A DNA stretch of 64,000 nucleotides from positions 54,695,369-54,759,368 of the forward strand of contig OX442314.1 in NCBI GenBank assembly GCA_949358305.1, given 5' to 3'. Positions within the stretch are counted from its first letter, which is position 1, and every line of letters begins with the position of its first letter. Below the pieces are notes generated by a model. That model saw only the letters and a list, made by a program, of their open reading frames with translations. It did no database searches and was not told the origin of the DNA. Source of the DNA: Strigamia acuminata. Taxonomy: Eukaryota; Arthropoda; Chilopoda; Geophilomorpha; Linotaeniidae. The translations under genes were made by a program, and so were the position numbers. Positions 1 through 9,900 of this stretch are shown one piece after another.

Positions 1-1407
1 CAGATGAACCTCTATCTGCCAATAGCCTTTTGACAAATCTATTGTTGTGACCCATTCAAATCTTCCGAGTTCTCGCAAGATTTCCTCAATGCTGGGCATT
101 TGAGGAGGGTCGTATAATGTATGTGCATTGAGTGGTCTAAAATCAATGCAGAGTCTCGGATCACAATCCGGACGCATCACTAGAACTATTCGCATTCCAT
201 AGTCTCCAGTGGCTTGTTCGACGTACCCATTATCCAACATATCTTGACAGATTTGACGGATAATTTCACGTTTCTGTGGATTTACGCTTTTAAACGGAAC
301 TCTAATAGGAACTTTAGTGTCCAGTTTAATTTCATGCCTAACGAGGTGTGTTCTACCTGGTCGGCGAGATAAAATCTTTTCATGTTTCTTTAATACTTTT
401 TCAAGCATTAAATTATTTTCCATTGACAAATTAGCGTCGCTAACAAGTCTTTGTACTATATTTTCTTCATCGGCAACTTTAGCTTGACATGCAGTGGCGG
501 AACCAGCTTTCATGTGATTTGCTTTAATAAAGTCGCGTTTCATGATTTCTTCGGGTGGATCAAGGAACTCTTGATAACGATCAAGAATCGCTTGAGGAAC
601 AAAAGGTAAATCTTCTTTCAAAGACTTGACAAAATTCCAAGACATGGTCTTAGGATTTGGTTGAATATTGAGTCGATTCATGAAATCACATCCTAATAAA
701 ATAATAGGATATTTATTTCTTAAAATTATGAATGGATGACTTAACATCCCGTGTGTCCACGCAAAAGAAAGTAGGAGAGTTCCTTCAGGGACTACATCCT
801 CTGAAGCAGTCGTAACTCTCACATCCGGTCCGATTGGTCGAATTTCACCTTCCAGTTTCAGCGAAATTACTACGGAGTAGGCCATGAAGCTTCGATTAGC
901 TCCAGAGTCTAACATTCCTGTTATCATACCGTTTGCCGTCTGCAATCGAATTGTCGGCAAATCATTGCTGTTTGGTATGTCCGCGTACTTGCATTTAAAA
1001 CGTCGCGGTGGCTTAATTTCTATCGGCGGATCCAATGGTAATTCGTCCAATAAATCATTAGTGACTAGCGTTGTAGCCATTAATTTTTCAATGCAATCGT
1101 CAAGACCAGGTAAATCAATTTTACCTGACCTTTCAACAATTTCAGGTGTGGGCCTAGCTTTTCCATCTAGTAAAGTAACAGCATCTTTTATTTTAGATTC
1201 CCAATCAACTTTTATTTGTTGAACTTTTTCTTTAAAAAATTCCTCAGTGATGTTTTCACTTTGTAGCACAAGCTTTAAACTGGAAACATCAATTTTTGGA
1301 AATATTAAATTATTTTCGATTTCTAATTTAATCTGAGTATTCAAAAATTCATCTAAAATTTGAGATGGTGTTAGTTCATTTTCCGAGGCGGTAGGCGTCG
1401 CATCCAC
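1..1407 (-). CDS. C1 Pol polyprotein, N-terminal part (protease and start of RT), partial at window edge
   Basis: An open minus-strand frame runs off the left edge of the window. It encodes an aspartic protease with the active-site motif DSGANRSF (reading through about 880) and then the start of a Ty3/Gypsy reverse transcriptase. The RT part shows RLCIDFRPLN near 140-180 and TTIDLSKGYWQI at positions 7-51. I checked codons over 1-600 and found no stop. The first in-frame GTG is at 1405-1407, with no good ATG, so translation most likely arrives by -1 frameshifting from gag at 1434-1440. The paralogous C2 fragment at 19134-19988 has the same start and protease. RNase H and integrase would lie off the window. 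Confidence 0.85.
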   Translation of the reverse strand, partial: MDATPTASENELTPSQILDEFLNTQIKLEIENNLIFPKIDVSSLKLVLQSENITEEFFKEKVQQIKVDWESKIKDAVTLLDGKARPTPEIVERSGKIDLPGLDDCIEKLMATTLVTNDLLDELPLDPPIEIKPPRRFKCKYADIPNSNDLPTIRLQTANGMITGMLDSGANRSFMAYSVVISLKLEGEIRPIGPDVRVTTASEDVVPEGTLLLSFAWTHGMLSHPFIILRNKYPIILLGCDFMNRLNIQPNPKTMSWNFVKSLKEDLPFVPQAILDRYQEFLDPPEEIMKRDFIKANHMKAGSATACQAKVADEENIVQRLVSDANLSMENNLMLEKVLKKHEKILSRRPGRTHLVRHEIKLDTKVPIRVPFKSVNPQKREIIRQICQDMLDNGYVEQATGDYGMRIVLVMRPDCDPRLCIDFRPLNAHTLYDPPQMPSIEEILRELGRFEWVTTIDLSKGYWQIEVHL

Positions 1408-1427
1408 TAGACCGTCTGGATGCGCGC

Positions 1428-2758
1428 TTACAAGTTTTTTAGAAGTTCGCCGATTGATTTCATCGATTTTTCGAACTCCTCAATGATCTTGTCTTTGCTC
1501 GATTTTCTGTCAGGACATTCTTTAGCCCAATGTCCCAATTTTTTACAAATATTACACGGGTCAGTAGCAGGCGATTTCGCGACTTTTGGCGAAGGCGAAC
1601 TTGAACGTTTGGCTTCGTCCTTTTTAGGGGTCGGCGACTTCGATCTACTGAGCGCGTCTGTCTTTGGTGAACCAAAAGTAACGTTTTTAGGCGCCATCTT
1701 TGGTCCAAATTTTCGAGCTACTGCGTTATTACGGGCTAATAAAGCAGCTGCAGCCTCGCTTTCTGGTTCCGAGTCAGATTTCTCTGGTTCAGAAGCAGTT
1801 TCCATTTCTGTCACTTCGGCTAAGTGAGCTTTAGGGGTTGGATGTGGATTTTTCCCATCCGATCCCTTTTTAGATTCCTTAGCAGTCTCTGCCAAAAAAT
1901 CTCCTCGTTTTGGGGGTTGCAAAAGAGGGGTGTTAGCAAAACGTGTGTCTTTTGCCAACTCCTTTCTCCGTTGCTGTCGCTTAGCGTACGCAACTTTTTC
2001 ATCAGCTGGTAGGTAAGCTTTGTAATTTTCATCAATTCTTATCTGGTTAGCTCGCATAAATTTGGCTAATTCAGCGAAACCACCCGGATAAGGTGCTCGT
2101 ACTGAAAGTAGAACATTTTTTGAATAATCGGTCAATCCACGACGGAATTGACGATCAATGGCTGCGTCTCCCATCGTATAAGGGAGAGTGACCAATAAAT
2201 CTTCAGTCCTTCTTAAATAAGAGCGAAGACTTTCGCCTTTATTTTGAGAAAGATTATCCCACATTTGTAGTAAGTCTTCACTTGACTCTCCATACTCAGT
2301 CATGAATTCTTCTACAAAGTGGTTCCAATTTTGAAATTGTTTAGAATAAAACCATTTCTCAGCTCGATCTATAAGAGCTTTTGGTACTACTCTTTTCAAA
2401 GCAGTGTGACATGCAATGCCATTCAACCTTGAAATTCGTAAAACTTCATCTAAAAGAGTGGATCCAGCTTCCCATTCTCCATCGAATAAAGCGGGTTTGA
2501 TGTGATCCCATCTAATAGTTCTTTCATCAACTAGATCGTGAGTCCAGTTGTTGGCAGTGTATTGTGCAATTTTCTGTCGTAATGCAATGTCAGCATTATC
2601 GGCAGTAGCGTCAGATCGATCAGAAGATCGACGATCAGCTAATAATCGATCAATTTCTTCAGCAGTGTAATAATGTGTATTACGCCGAGAAGAATGGCCT
2701 CGATGTCGACGTCGATGAGATCGATGTCGATTATCGCGTTCTTGTTGCGCATTCACAT
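1428..2758 (-). pseudogene. C1 gag, C-terminal half (interrupted by element A)
   Basis: This is the capsid and nucleocapsid part of the C-family Gag. The capsid-like region reads WDHIKPALFDGEWEAG, then WFYSKQFQNWNHFVEEF and RRGLTDYSKNVLL. A single CCHC zinc knuckle (CNICKKLGHWAKEC) sits close to the stop at 1428. The frame continues across 16254 into the N-terminal half once element A and one copy of its 4-bp duplication are removed. In the present sequence the frame instead runs antisense into the LTR of A, which adds about 80 unrelated residues up to 3002. Those residues are not part of Gag. Confidence 0.85.
1434..1440 (-). promoter_or_regulatory. -1 ribosomal frameshift site of C1 (A AAA AAC)
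   Basis: Minus-strand gag codons end CTA AAA AAC TTG TAA. The heptamer A AAA AAC is in the correct phase for -1 slippage, two codons before the gag stop at 1428-1430. The -1 frame is open directly into pol with no stop. The identical arrangement is present in C2 at 20015-20021. Confidence 0.8.
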
Positions 2759-3775
2759 TGTTGTGACCCGACTGGACCGGGGTCAACGAAGAGTTTCTCT
2801 CGTGACCTCGTTTCGGGTGTAAGGGGAGCCGCAAGCGCGTCTCCCTTCCCTCAGTGCATTGACATCTAGTCAATGGACAGGCGTCTGCCCTGAGGGAGTG
2901 GGGATGGCTCGTCCACCCCACCATTGGGTGATTCCGGTCACCTGTCAACCTCGCTTTGTGCAAAGGAATGTGCCTTGCACTGAGCGGGCAGAACCAACAC
3001 AACCATCAAACGAGAAACACACGTAAACCCGTCGTCCTACAAGATCAGGCCCAAGTAAAATATACTGGGATTGACCAAGGACAAAGGACAATTTACCGTG
3101 AGTACGTTTGGTCAGTGTCAAACTCCGCAGAGTAACCTGCGAGATAAGATTACCACACTATTTTAGCGCACCAGCTAGAAATAGTAAAAACCACTCCAGT
3201 TTAGCGAGTTGTGCAGACAAACGGTCGCACAAGCCTAAACTGCAGTTAAACCACGACGAGCGTTCCCGCCGCTGTGTGATCGCCGGGAGCCAGAAGAGTC
3301 CGCCGCTGTGTGATCGCCGGACACCACACAAAAACCTAGACAACAGCCCGAAGTAAGCCTTTTAACTAAGCATTCACTCGCGCCCGACCAGCGTGAGCCC
3401 GAAGGACCAGCCAGAGACGAGCCGAGGACGCCATATTGCCACGCCGGCCCAAGACGACATCGCGTTGCCACAACGACGACGCCATCTTGGACGCGAACGA
3501 AACAACAGACGACCTCGCCGATTCCAGCCAGCTTTCATCATACCTTTACATTTCCATTTCCCTTCACCCATTCCGATTTACCTTTTACCTACCTTTCATA
3601 TATATATATAAGATATATCTGTATATTGTCCCACAGAATAAATCTATATTATATTTTACCTTTTATATCTGTGTAATCATTTCTTTGGGTAAACCGCTTG
3701 AGACAAAGCGGTAGTGAGTTAGTCGAATTAAGTAATCAACCCACGAGTTAGCGACGGTTAGAGTTGAGCGCGACA
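2759..3775 (+). repeat. 5' LTR of element A
   Basis: 1017 bp, TGTTGTGACC...GCGCGACA, repeated at 15237-16253 with a constant offset of 12,478. It contains a direct repeat (CCGCTGTGTGATCGCCGG twice, about 3270-3325), a YY1/Pho-like GACGCCATCTTGG at 3478-3490, a TA dinucleotide run near 3600 and a 7-bp stem-loop (ACCGCTT-gagaca-AAGCGGT) at 3693-3712 near the U5 end. No gene is supported inside it; short frames here are incidental. Confidence 0.95.
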
Positions 3776-3777
3776 CG

Positions 3778-3795
3778 TGGGGGCCCGTCCGGGAT
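3778..3795 (+). promoter_or_regulatory. Primer binding site of element A (tRNA-Pro-like)
   Basis: TGGGGGCCCGTCCGGGAT starts two bases (CG) after the LTR. It differs at one position from the complement of the 3' end of metazoan tRNA-Pro (TGGGGGCTCGTCCGGGAT, from general knowledge). Element F uses the same 18-mer at the same CG spacing, and copy C1 has it on the minus strand. Confidence 0.85.
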
Positions 3796-3847
3796 CAAGT
3801 TGAATAACTGATTCTAACCTGTGATTACATCATACCCAAAGCAAGAA

Positions 3848-6800
3848 ATGGCAGATAATACTCGAGTAACAGACTCCGACTCAGACGTTAACAAACGAGC
3901 CGGTAGTCGCAAAGGAACCGACTATCATTTGAGGTCGGGAGGTCCTTTGCCCAAAGCCTCAGCGCACGAGTCTAGGCAAAAACGCCGCAAGGCCAAGCCA
4001 GACCGACGAAGCGCTTCGGAGGCATCGCACCCGTCTCACGCCGAGACGAGGCAGCGATTAGACGAGACGGAGCGGAGTGAGGATCCGTCCCACCCCAAAC
4101 CGCCGCGTCCCAATCGTGACGGTGAGACGAGCGGAAACGAGGTTTTATCCCGTAACCAATCGCCTCGTCTAACGCACGATACCGAGGTGAGCGATCCGAG
4201 AGCGACGTCTTCGATACAAAGGACGACGTCCGACACGACAGCGAATTCAGCGCTAAACACGCCAATTACGCACAGTCGACCAGCCTCGGTAATGTCTGAA
4301 GGACACAAGTCCAACTCGTCCTCTGTCAAGCGTGTTTCGAGCCAGCCTTACAGCGTCTCGGGCACCTTGATTGATGCGATGCAGTTGGCACAAGCGGAGG
4401 GAGTGAGATACACCCTTCCGACGGGAAAGATTACAGTGTACGAAACGTTACAAATCGTACGTGCAGCTTTAAAAGCGCACAGTGTATCCCCACAAATCAC
4501 CATTGTTGAAGGTGCACACGCTCAACAATTGGTTGATTCCGCTCAATTTGAAGCGGATGCAGAGAATGAGGCTCGACAAGCCATTCGCGAGAGACGGAGG
4601 AAGCTGGCGGAAAGAGAAGCGCAAGCTCTCGAGTACGGCAGAACCCAGCCCAATCCGACTACTCCCGAGGAGGTAGAAATAGTTGACCGAGCCCTGAGAG
4701 CACATCGATATGCTTTCCACTCGCAACAAGAAGCAGAGCGAGCATTTATGGCCAGATTGCGACGAGATGACCCGAAATCCGTTCGCAAACCAGAGGTCAG
4801 TTCATCCGAGCTGTCCGACGAGAGCCTAGAGGGAGACCCAAAGCGCACGCCGAAGGCCAAACCCAAACCCCAGCCGGAGAGGGCAACACCAGCTACTCCG
4901 CGCAAGAGAGATGCGTCGGCCAGAGAACAACAAACTCGGCCCCGCATGCAAGCTCTCGATTCAGCCACAAATAATGCGATAACGCGATTAATCAACGCTA
5001 ATAATGCTAGGCGAAATGAAGAGCAAGCTCTCACAAGCCAACAGCATGATAATCCACAAGGGACTGAGTGGCAACAACCAGTGCCCATCCTTAAAGACGA
5101 CGAGTCGTCAAGGAGACAATCGCATGATCGCACCTCTTCGCGAGAAGAAGGCAAACGCGATGAAAGACCGAAATATTTTCACTACGGAAATAGTGATTCG
5201 TCGTCAGATGGACTGGAGTCAAATGCACCCAGTCATCACGATTCGGAGAGAGGTTCCGGAGAAAGACGAAGGGAAAGAGAACGCGATGAACGCAGGGAAA
5301 GGGAACGTGACGACCGTCGTAGGGGCCGGAAAGAGTCAAACTCTTCACGGCGCAACCCGCCACGCCGCTCACCGTCTCCCGACCCCAGCTCCGACCCCTC
5401 ATCCAACGACGACAGACGAAAGGATAAATCAAGTAATCGCCGGAAGAGATCCAACTCTCCGCGCGATAGAGAGAAACGACGTCGATCGGAAAATAGCGAC
5501 CACCGACGGGAGGAGTTTCAGGACCTTCCCCGACAAAGCGCGTTTACCGATTCGACGGGTCGGCAGTATACGATGGGAGAGCTTGGAAGAGCACTACTTG
5601 GCTCGTTAAAAGCCGAGGGAATCGATCTGAGCAAACGAAACGATCGTAATCGTAGCACTGGTGACCGCGTAAAGAAAAAATACGCTGTCTCCCGACGTGA
5701 CACCATGAGTGTTACCGGGAATATTAGGTGGCAATTTTATATTCAGAACCGTTTCGACGGGTCATGGAAAGCGGGAGATCGCTTCCTTGACGAAGTAATT
5801 CGAATTAAGACTGCCACTAAAGCCACCGTAGGAGACATGCTCACCCACGGTATTGTCGAGCTAATGACAGGCTCGGCACGTGAGTGGTACCAAGGATTGA
5901 AAGGCGTCAATTGGGACGACTTTTTAATGAGATTCGACCTGCGCTACGGCGAGACACCCGAAGAGGTGAGCCGAAAGATGCGAGGTCTTCGCCAGATGCC
6001 TGGTGAAACCATAATGGATTACGACATTCGCGCCAGATTGTTGTTCGAAAAGGCCCCGATGGAATTTCATGCCACGGGATTCAACCTTTTCTTTCTCGGC
6101 GGTTTGTCGGAGTACTCGCAACGGGTGTTACTTGAAGAAAGGGCACCGACAGGAGGCAGCTACGAGGAGATGAGCGCCTTCCTGTTCGAGAACACGATAG
6201 ATATCGAGAAGAGGTATTATTCCGCTTTACCAGAAGCGGAGAAAGCAGCAACCGCTAAACGTCTCAAGTTGAGTGCGGAAAGATATGGGGCGACAGATAA
6301 GATTATGCGCCCTACTGAATATCTTAGCGGTATAATGGAGCTGGCAGAAGCTAGCGTTGGTTTACAAATAAAAAATAAACTGACATCCACGCTGCCTTCC
6401 AACCCTTTGGCCGCCCCTAAAAAGGCACCGACAGCGTCAGCCATGCAAGCGACACTGGAGGAGGTCAAGGAGGGGGAGGAAGCCGAACAAAATGTCGGAA
6501 AATCAGACGAAAAAGAAGAAAAAGACGATTATTCGACGGACGAAGAAATACGAAGTTATCGCGATACCTTATCAACGGGTTGCGATGAGGAAGGACCGCT
6601 AGTACATCTCATCCATCGAGATAGAGCGGTAGAAGAATTTCGCGCCAGGTTAAAACCAAATGCCGGCCGAATTCCGAAGTATTTTCGGAAAAATTACACG
6701 CCACCGTCGAAAGCAGACCCTGAAAAGAAAAAATCGACTGAAGCCCCAAGAGACAAATCAAATATTCGCTGTTTCAAGTGTAACCAACCGGGCCACTACT

Positions 6801-6931
6801 CCAATGAGTGCCCAAGAACAGCGAAAGAAGACGCTAAATTTGACGCAATAATGAAGCAAATGGCAGAGATTAAACTCGCCATGGCAAAAAACGAGTCAAA
6901 AAACGAGTCAGCGCAGGCGGCGAAGAAATAA
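3848..6931 (+). CDS. Element A Gag polyprotein
   Basis: The structural protein of the particle. The frame opens at ATG 3821, but I prefer ATG 3848 (MADNTRV) because element F has a comparable start (MSDKGEQ) before the shared motif DYHLRSGGP. The first ~600 residues are long, charged and probably disordered, with an Arg/Glu/Asp/Ser-rich tract (about 5250-5520). From about residue 635 (counted from 3821) a retrotransposon gag/capsid domain follows (FDGSWKAGDRFLDEVIRI, REWYQGLKGVNWDDFLMRF). One CCHC knuckle, CFKCNQPGHYSNEC, is at about 984-997. The tail is Lys/Asn-rich and encodes two slippery heptamers. The capsid region resembles that of family C, so A and C are related lineages. At about 1030 aa it is long for a Gypsy Gag. 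Confidence 0.92.
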   Translation: MADNTRVTDSDSDVNKRAGSRKGTDYHLRSGGPLPKASAHESRQKRRKAKPDRRSASEASHPSHAETRQRLDETERSEDPSHPKPPRPNRDGETSGNEVLSRNQSPRLTHDTEVSDPRATSSIQRTTSDTTANSALNTPITHSRPASVMSEGHKSNSSSVKRVSSQPYSVSGTLIDAMQLAQAEGVRYTLPTGKITVYETLQIVRAALKAHSVSPQITIVEGAHAQQLVDSAQFEADAENEARQAIRERRRKLAEREAQALEYGRTQPNPTTPEEVEIVDRALRAHRYAFHSQQEAERAFMARLRRDDPKSVRKPEVSSSELSDESLEGDPKRTPKAKPKPQPERATPATPRKRDASAREQQTRPRMQALDSATNNAITRLINANNARRNEEQALTSQQHDNPQGTEWQQPVPILKDDESSRRQSHDRTSSREEGKRDERPKYFHYGNSDSSSDGLESNAPSHHDSERGSGERRRERERDERRERERDDRRRGRKESNSSRRNPPRRSPSPDPSSDPSSNDDRRKDKSSNRRKRSNSPRDREKRRRSENSDHRREEFQDLPRQSAFTDSTGRQYTMGELGRALLGSLKAEGIDLSKRNDRNRSTGDRVKKKYAVSRRDTMSVTGNIRWQFYIQNRFDGSWKAGDRFLDEVIRIKTATKATVGDMLTHGIVELMTGSAREWYQGLKGVNWDDFLMRFDLRYGETPEEVSRKMRGLRQMPGETIMDYDIRARLLFEKAPMEFHATGFNLFFLGGLSEYSQRVLLEERAPTGGSYEEMSAFLFENTIDIEKRYYSALPEAEKAATAKRLKLSAERYGATDKIMRPTEYLSGIMELAEASVGLQIKNKLTSTLPSNPLAAPKKAPTASAMQATLEEVKEGEEAEQNVGKSDEKEEKDDYSTDEEIRSYRDTLSTGCDEEGPLVHLIHRDRAVEEFRARLKPNAGRIPKYFRKNYTPPSKADPEKKKSTEAPRDKSNIRCFKCNQPGHYSNECPRTAKEDAKFDAIMKQMAEIKLAMAKNESKNESAQAAKK
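6886..6904 (+). promoter_or_regulatory. Tandem -1 frameshift heptamers at the end of A gag
   Basis: Gag codons read GCA AAA AAC GAG TCA AAA AAC GAG TCA. The heptamer A AAA AAC occurs twice in the right phase, at 6886-6892 and 6898-6904, within a 12-bp direct repeat. The -1 frame is open from the first heptamer through 6955 into pol, while gag stops at 6929-6931. Frameshifting at either heptamer would make Gag-Pol. Confidence 0.75.
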
Positions 6932-6954
6932 TTTCTCGACCGTCTGCGCCATTC

Positions 6955-9900
6955 ATGAAGAAGAAGGGGTTTAACAAAGGGTTCGATAAGCCGCCACCAG
7001 TCAAAGAAATGGGTAGTGACATAGCTAACGCCCAAATTCAAGACAGGGCCAACAACGCTTTGCAGGTAATTACCGCAAACGCTGAGGCTGAGGCGGAAGA
7101 ACCGAACCTACTGCTTGAAGAATTACCTCAAGTAGTCGAAGACACAGAAGAATTTCGTGTTTTCATGTGCAACGTGGCGGTCGAATACACCAACCGCCTA
7201 TGCATGTTGCCCATGACAATAGAACGTGAAAAAATTATGGGACTGCTAGACTCGGGAGCAGATCGCTCGTTCGTTTCCGAAGACATAGTAGCATCATTGG
7301 GTCTCACCGATAAGATAAAAGGCGTTAATAAAAATATACGTCTAAAAACCGCCAACGGAATGGCGCGTCCAAAAGGAGTTATATTATTGACCATGGAGTG
7401 GCTCGGAGGGGTAGAACAGCACCCTTTCCTGGTCCTGCCCACATGCGACAGAATTTTTCTGTTGGGCTTAGACCTCATGGCGTCAATGGAAATACAACCA
7501 AATCCAATAACGAAATCTTGGAATTATATCAGAAATGATAAGGAAAGACCCGCAATTGTCGTGCCACCAGCTCTTGTAAAAGAAGCGGCCGACAAGACAC
7601 AGTGGGAGAAAGGCCTAAAGAAATTCGTTCAAGACTACGATTTTAAAGCATTCGTAACAGAATTGCAACGGGACAATGTAGTGGAAACGCTTGTCGCCGA
7701 CGCCGCTTTAGAATTAAACGAAGCGGCAGCCCTACGAAGGGTCCTACTTAAATATGAGGGGATCCTGTCGAAAAAACCGGGCCGAACGAATAAGGCTATT
7801 CACGAAATTAAATTGACGAATAATAAACCTATACGAGTTGCGTATAAGGGAATGAACCCGCAAAAACGTGAAATAGTGCAAAAAATGTGCCAAGAAATGC
7901 TAGACAGTGGCATTGTCTCCGAGGCCCAGGGAGAATACGCGACGCGAGTTGTACTCGTGATGCGCCCGGGCTCGGACCCACGCCTATGCATTGATTACCG
8001 CCCATTAAACGCGGTGACAGAAATAGATCCCATACAGATGCCGTCTATCGAATCCATTTTGAGAGAGCTTAGCCCCTTTTCTTGGGTTACGACGATGGAT
8101 CTGTCGAAGGGATACTGGCAAGTTGAGATGAGGCCAGAGGATAAGATAAAAACAGCATTTTACTCGCCAATTGGACGGTTGATGTTCAACGTCATGCCAT
8201 TTGGTTTAGTGAATGCTCCCAGTACCTTTCAGAGGCTAATCGAAAGCGTATTGGGTGATATCCTGCATCAGTTTGTATGGGCATACCTAGATGACATAGT
8301 TATTGCCTCCAAAACATTCGAAGAGCACATTGAGCACATCGACCAAGTGCTCACCCGGCTGGCAAAAGCTGGGTTACACGTGCATCCGGGCAAGAGCAAG
8401 TTCTGTCGAAAGGAGCTTGCCTTCCTGGGTTATCGCATTGGAGTCAATGGTTTAGCTATTGGCCCCGAAAAAATCGATGCGATTAATCGTTTCCCACCAC
8501 CCGAGGACGTTAAAGGTGTCCAACGGTTTATGGGAATGATAAACTTCTTCGGCAGGTTGCTACCGGGTCTAGCTGAAGTGGCAGCCCCAGTTACCGACCT
8601 CCTGAAGAATGAAAACGAATTTGTATGGTCAAATGAGTGCAGCTTCGCATTTAATGCGATAAAGAGGATGCTGACGGAAGTCGGCGTAATGCCTCTACCC
8701 GACCTAAACCGGCCGTTCATATTACATACGGACGCCAGCAGAGTTGGGTTGGGAGCCGCGTTGCTTCAAACACACGTGCGCGACGGAGTCGAACAAGACC
8801 TGCCGTGCATGTTTATAAGTCGCAAACTCCAAGGCGCTGAAAAAAATTACAACGCCACAGAGTTGGAGTGTTTAGCCGTTGTGTGGGCCATAAGGAAATT
8901 CAGAGATTATCTCGAATATACCAAATTTGTAGTCCACACAGATCATCAAGCGTTACAATGGCTGATGAAATTAAAGGAGCCAGCAGGTCGACTAGCCAGA
9001 TGGCAGTTAGAACTGATGGCATGCGACTTGACCATTCAATACAAGCCCGGCAAATATAACGTCGTGGCTGATGCTCTGTCACGGGCACCAGTGTCAGATC
9101 CTATCGACGCTGACGATGATGGCGAGGATGATTCCCGCATCATTTACTGCCCGACGAGTTGTCACCGTTGGGATTTAAGGAAGATGAATGAAATTCCCAC
9201 CGCGTCTCCGGCAGATGTAAAATTCTGTGGATTTTGGACGCGGTTATACCAACCAGCTGCTGACAATTACCCAAATGCAAAGAAGGAATTTAAGCTAGAG
9301 CGGAGAATAAATGACCCGCTTCTAAGCGCCTTCCACGCTCATGTCGGCAAGCAGATGCAAAGCAATCCCCCAACAAGGGAGGAAATAATTGTGCAACAAA
9401 AATTAGACAAAAAATGTCAGGACAGAGCTAGATTCGTACTGACAGGAAGATATCCGCCCAACTTAACCAGAAGGCAGAAGCGTCGTTATGCACACGAATC
9501 CATAGATTACCTATTGGATGACGGCCTTTTAGTGAAACATCACCCAAATCACCAAGATGACTTGAGTGAATCGGACACCGCAGTAAAGGTAGTAATACCT
9601 GCTTCCTTAATCGGTCGCGTGCTGTGGTTGTTACACGGGCACCCGCTTGCGAGCCATGCGGGAGTAAGCAGAACACTCTATCGTGCCACACAGCTTTTTC
9701 ACTGGACAGGGATGAAAAAAGATATTGCTCTTTTTGTCCACCAATGTCAGCGATGTCAAGCGTGTAAGCCGAGGAGAAAATCACCATTCGAAACTATCTT
9801 CTTAGGGCCTTACGCGCCTTTTGATTGTTTAAGTGTCGATGTGATGGGCCCAAAACCCGTTACGGGAAATAAAAATGCGTACATTATCGTAATAATGGAC

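Noticed and set aside
2759-3002. Gag-like minus-strand ORF extended by about 80 N-terminal residues (MCWFCPLSARH...)
   Set aside because: The added residues are antisense LTR of element A and recur at the other LTR. They are a by-product of the insertion, not part of C1 Gag.
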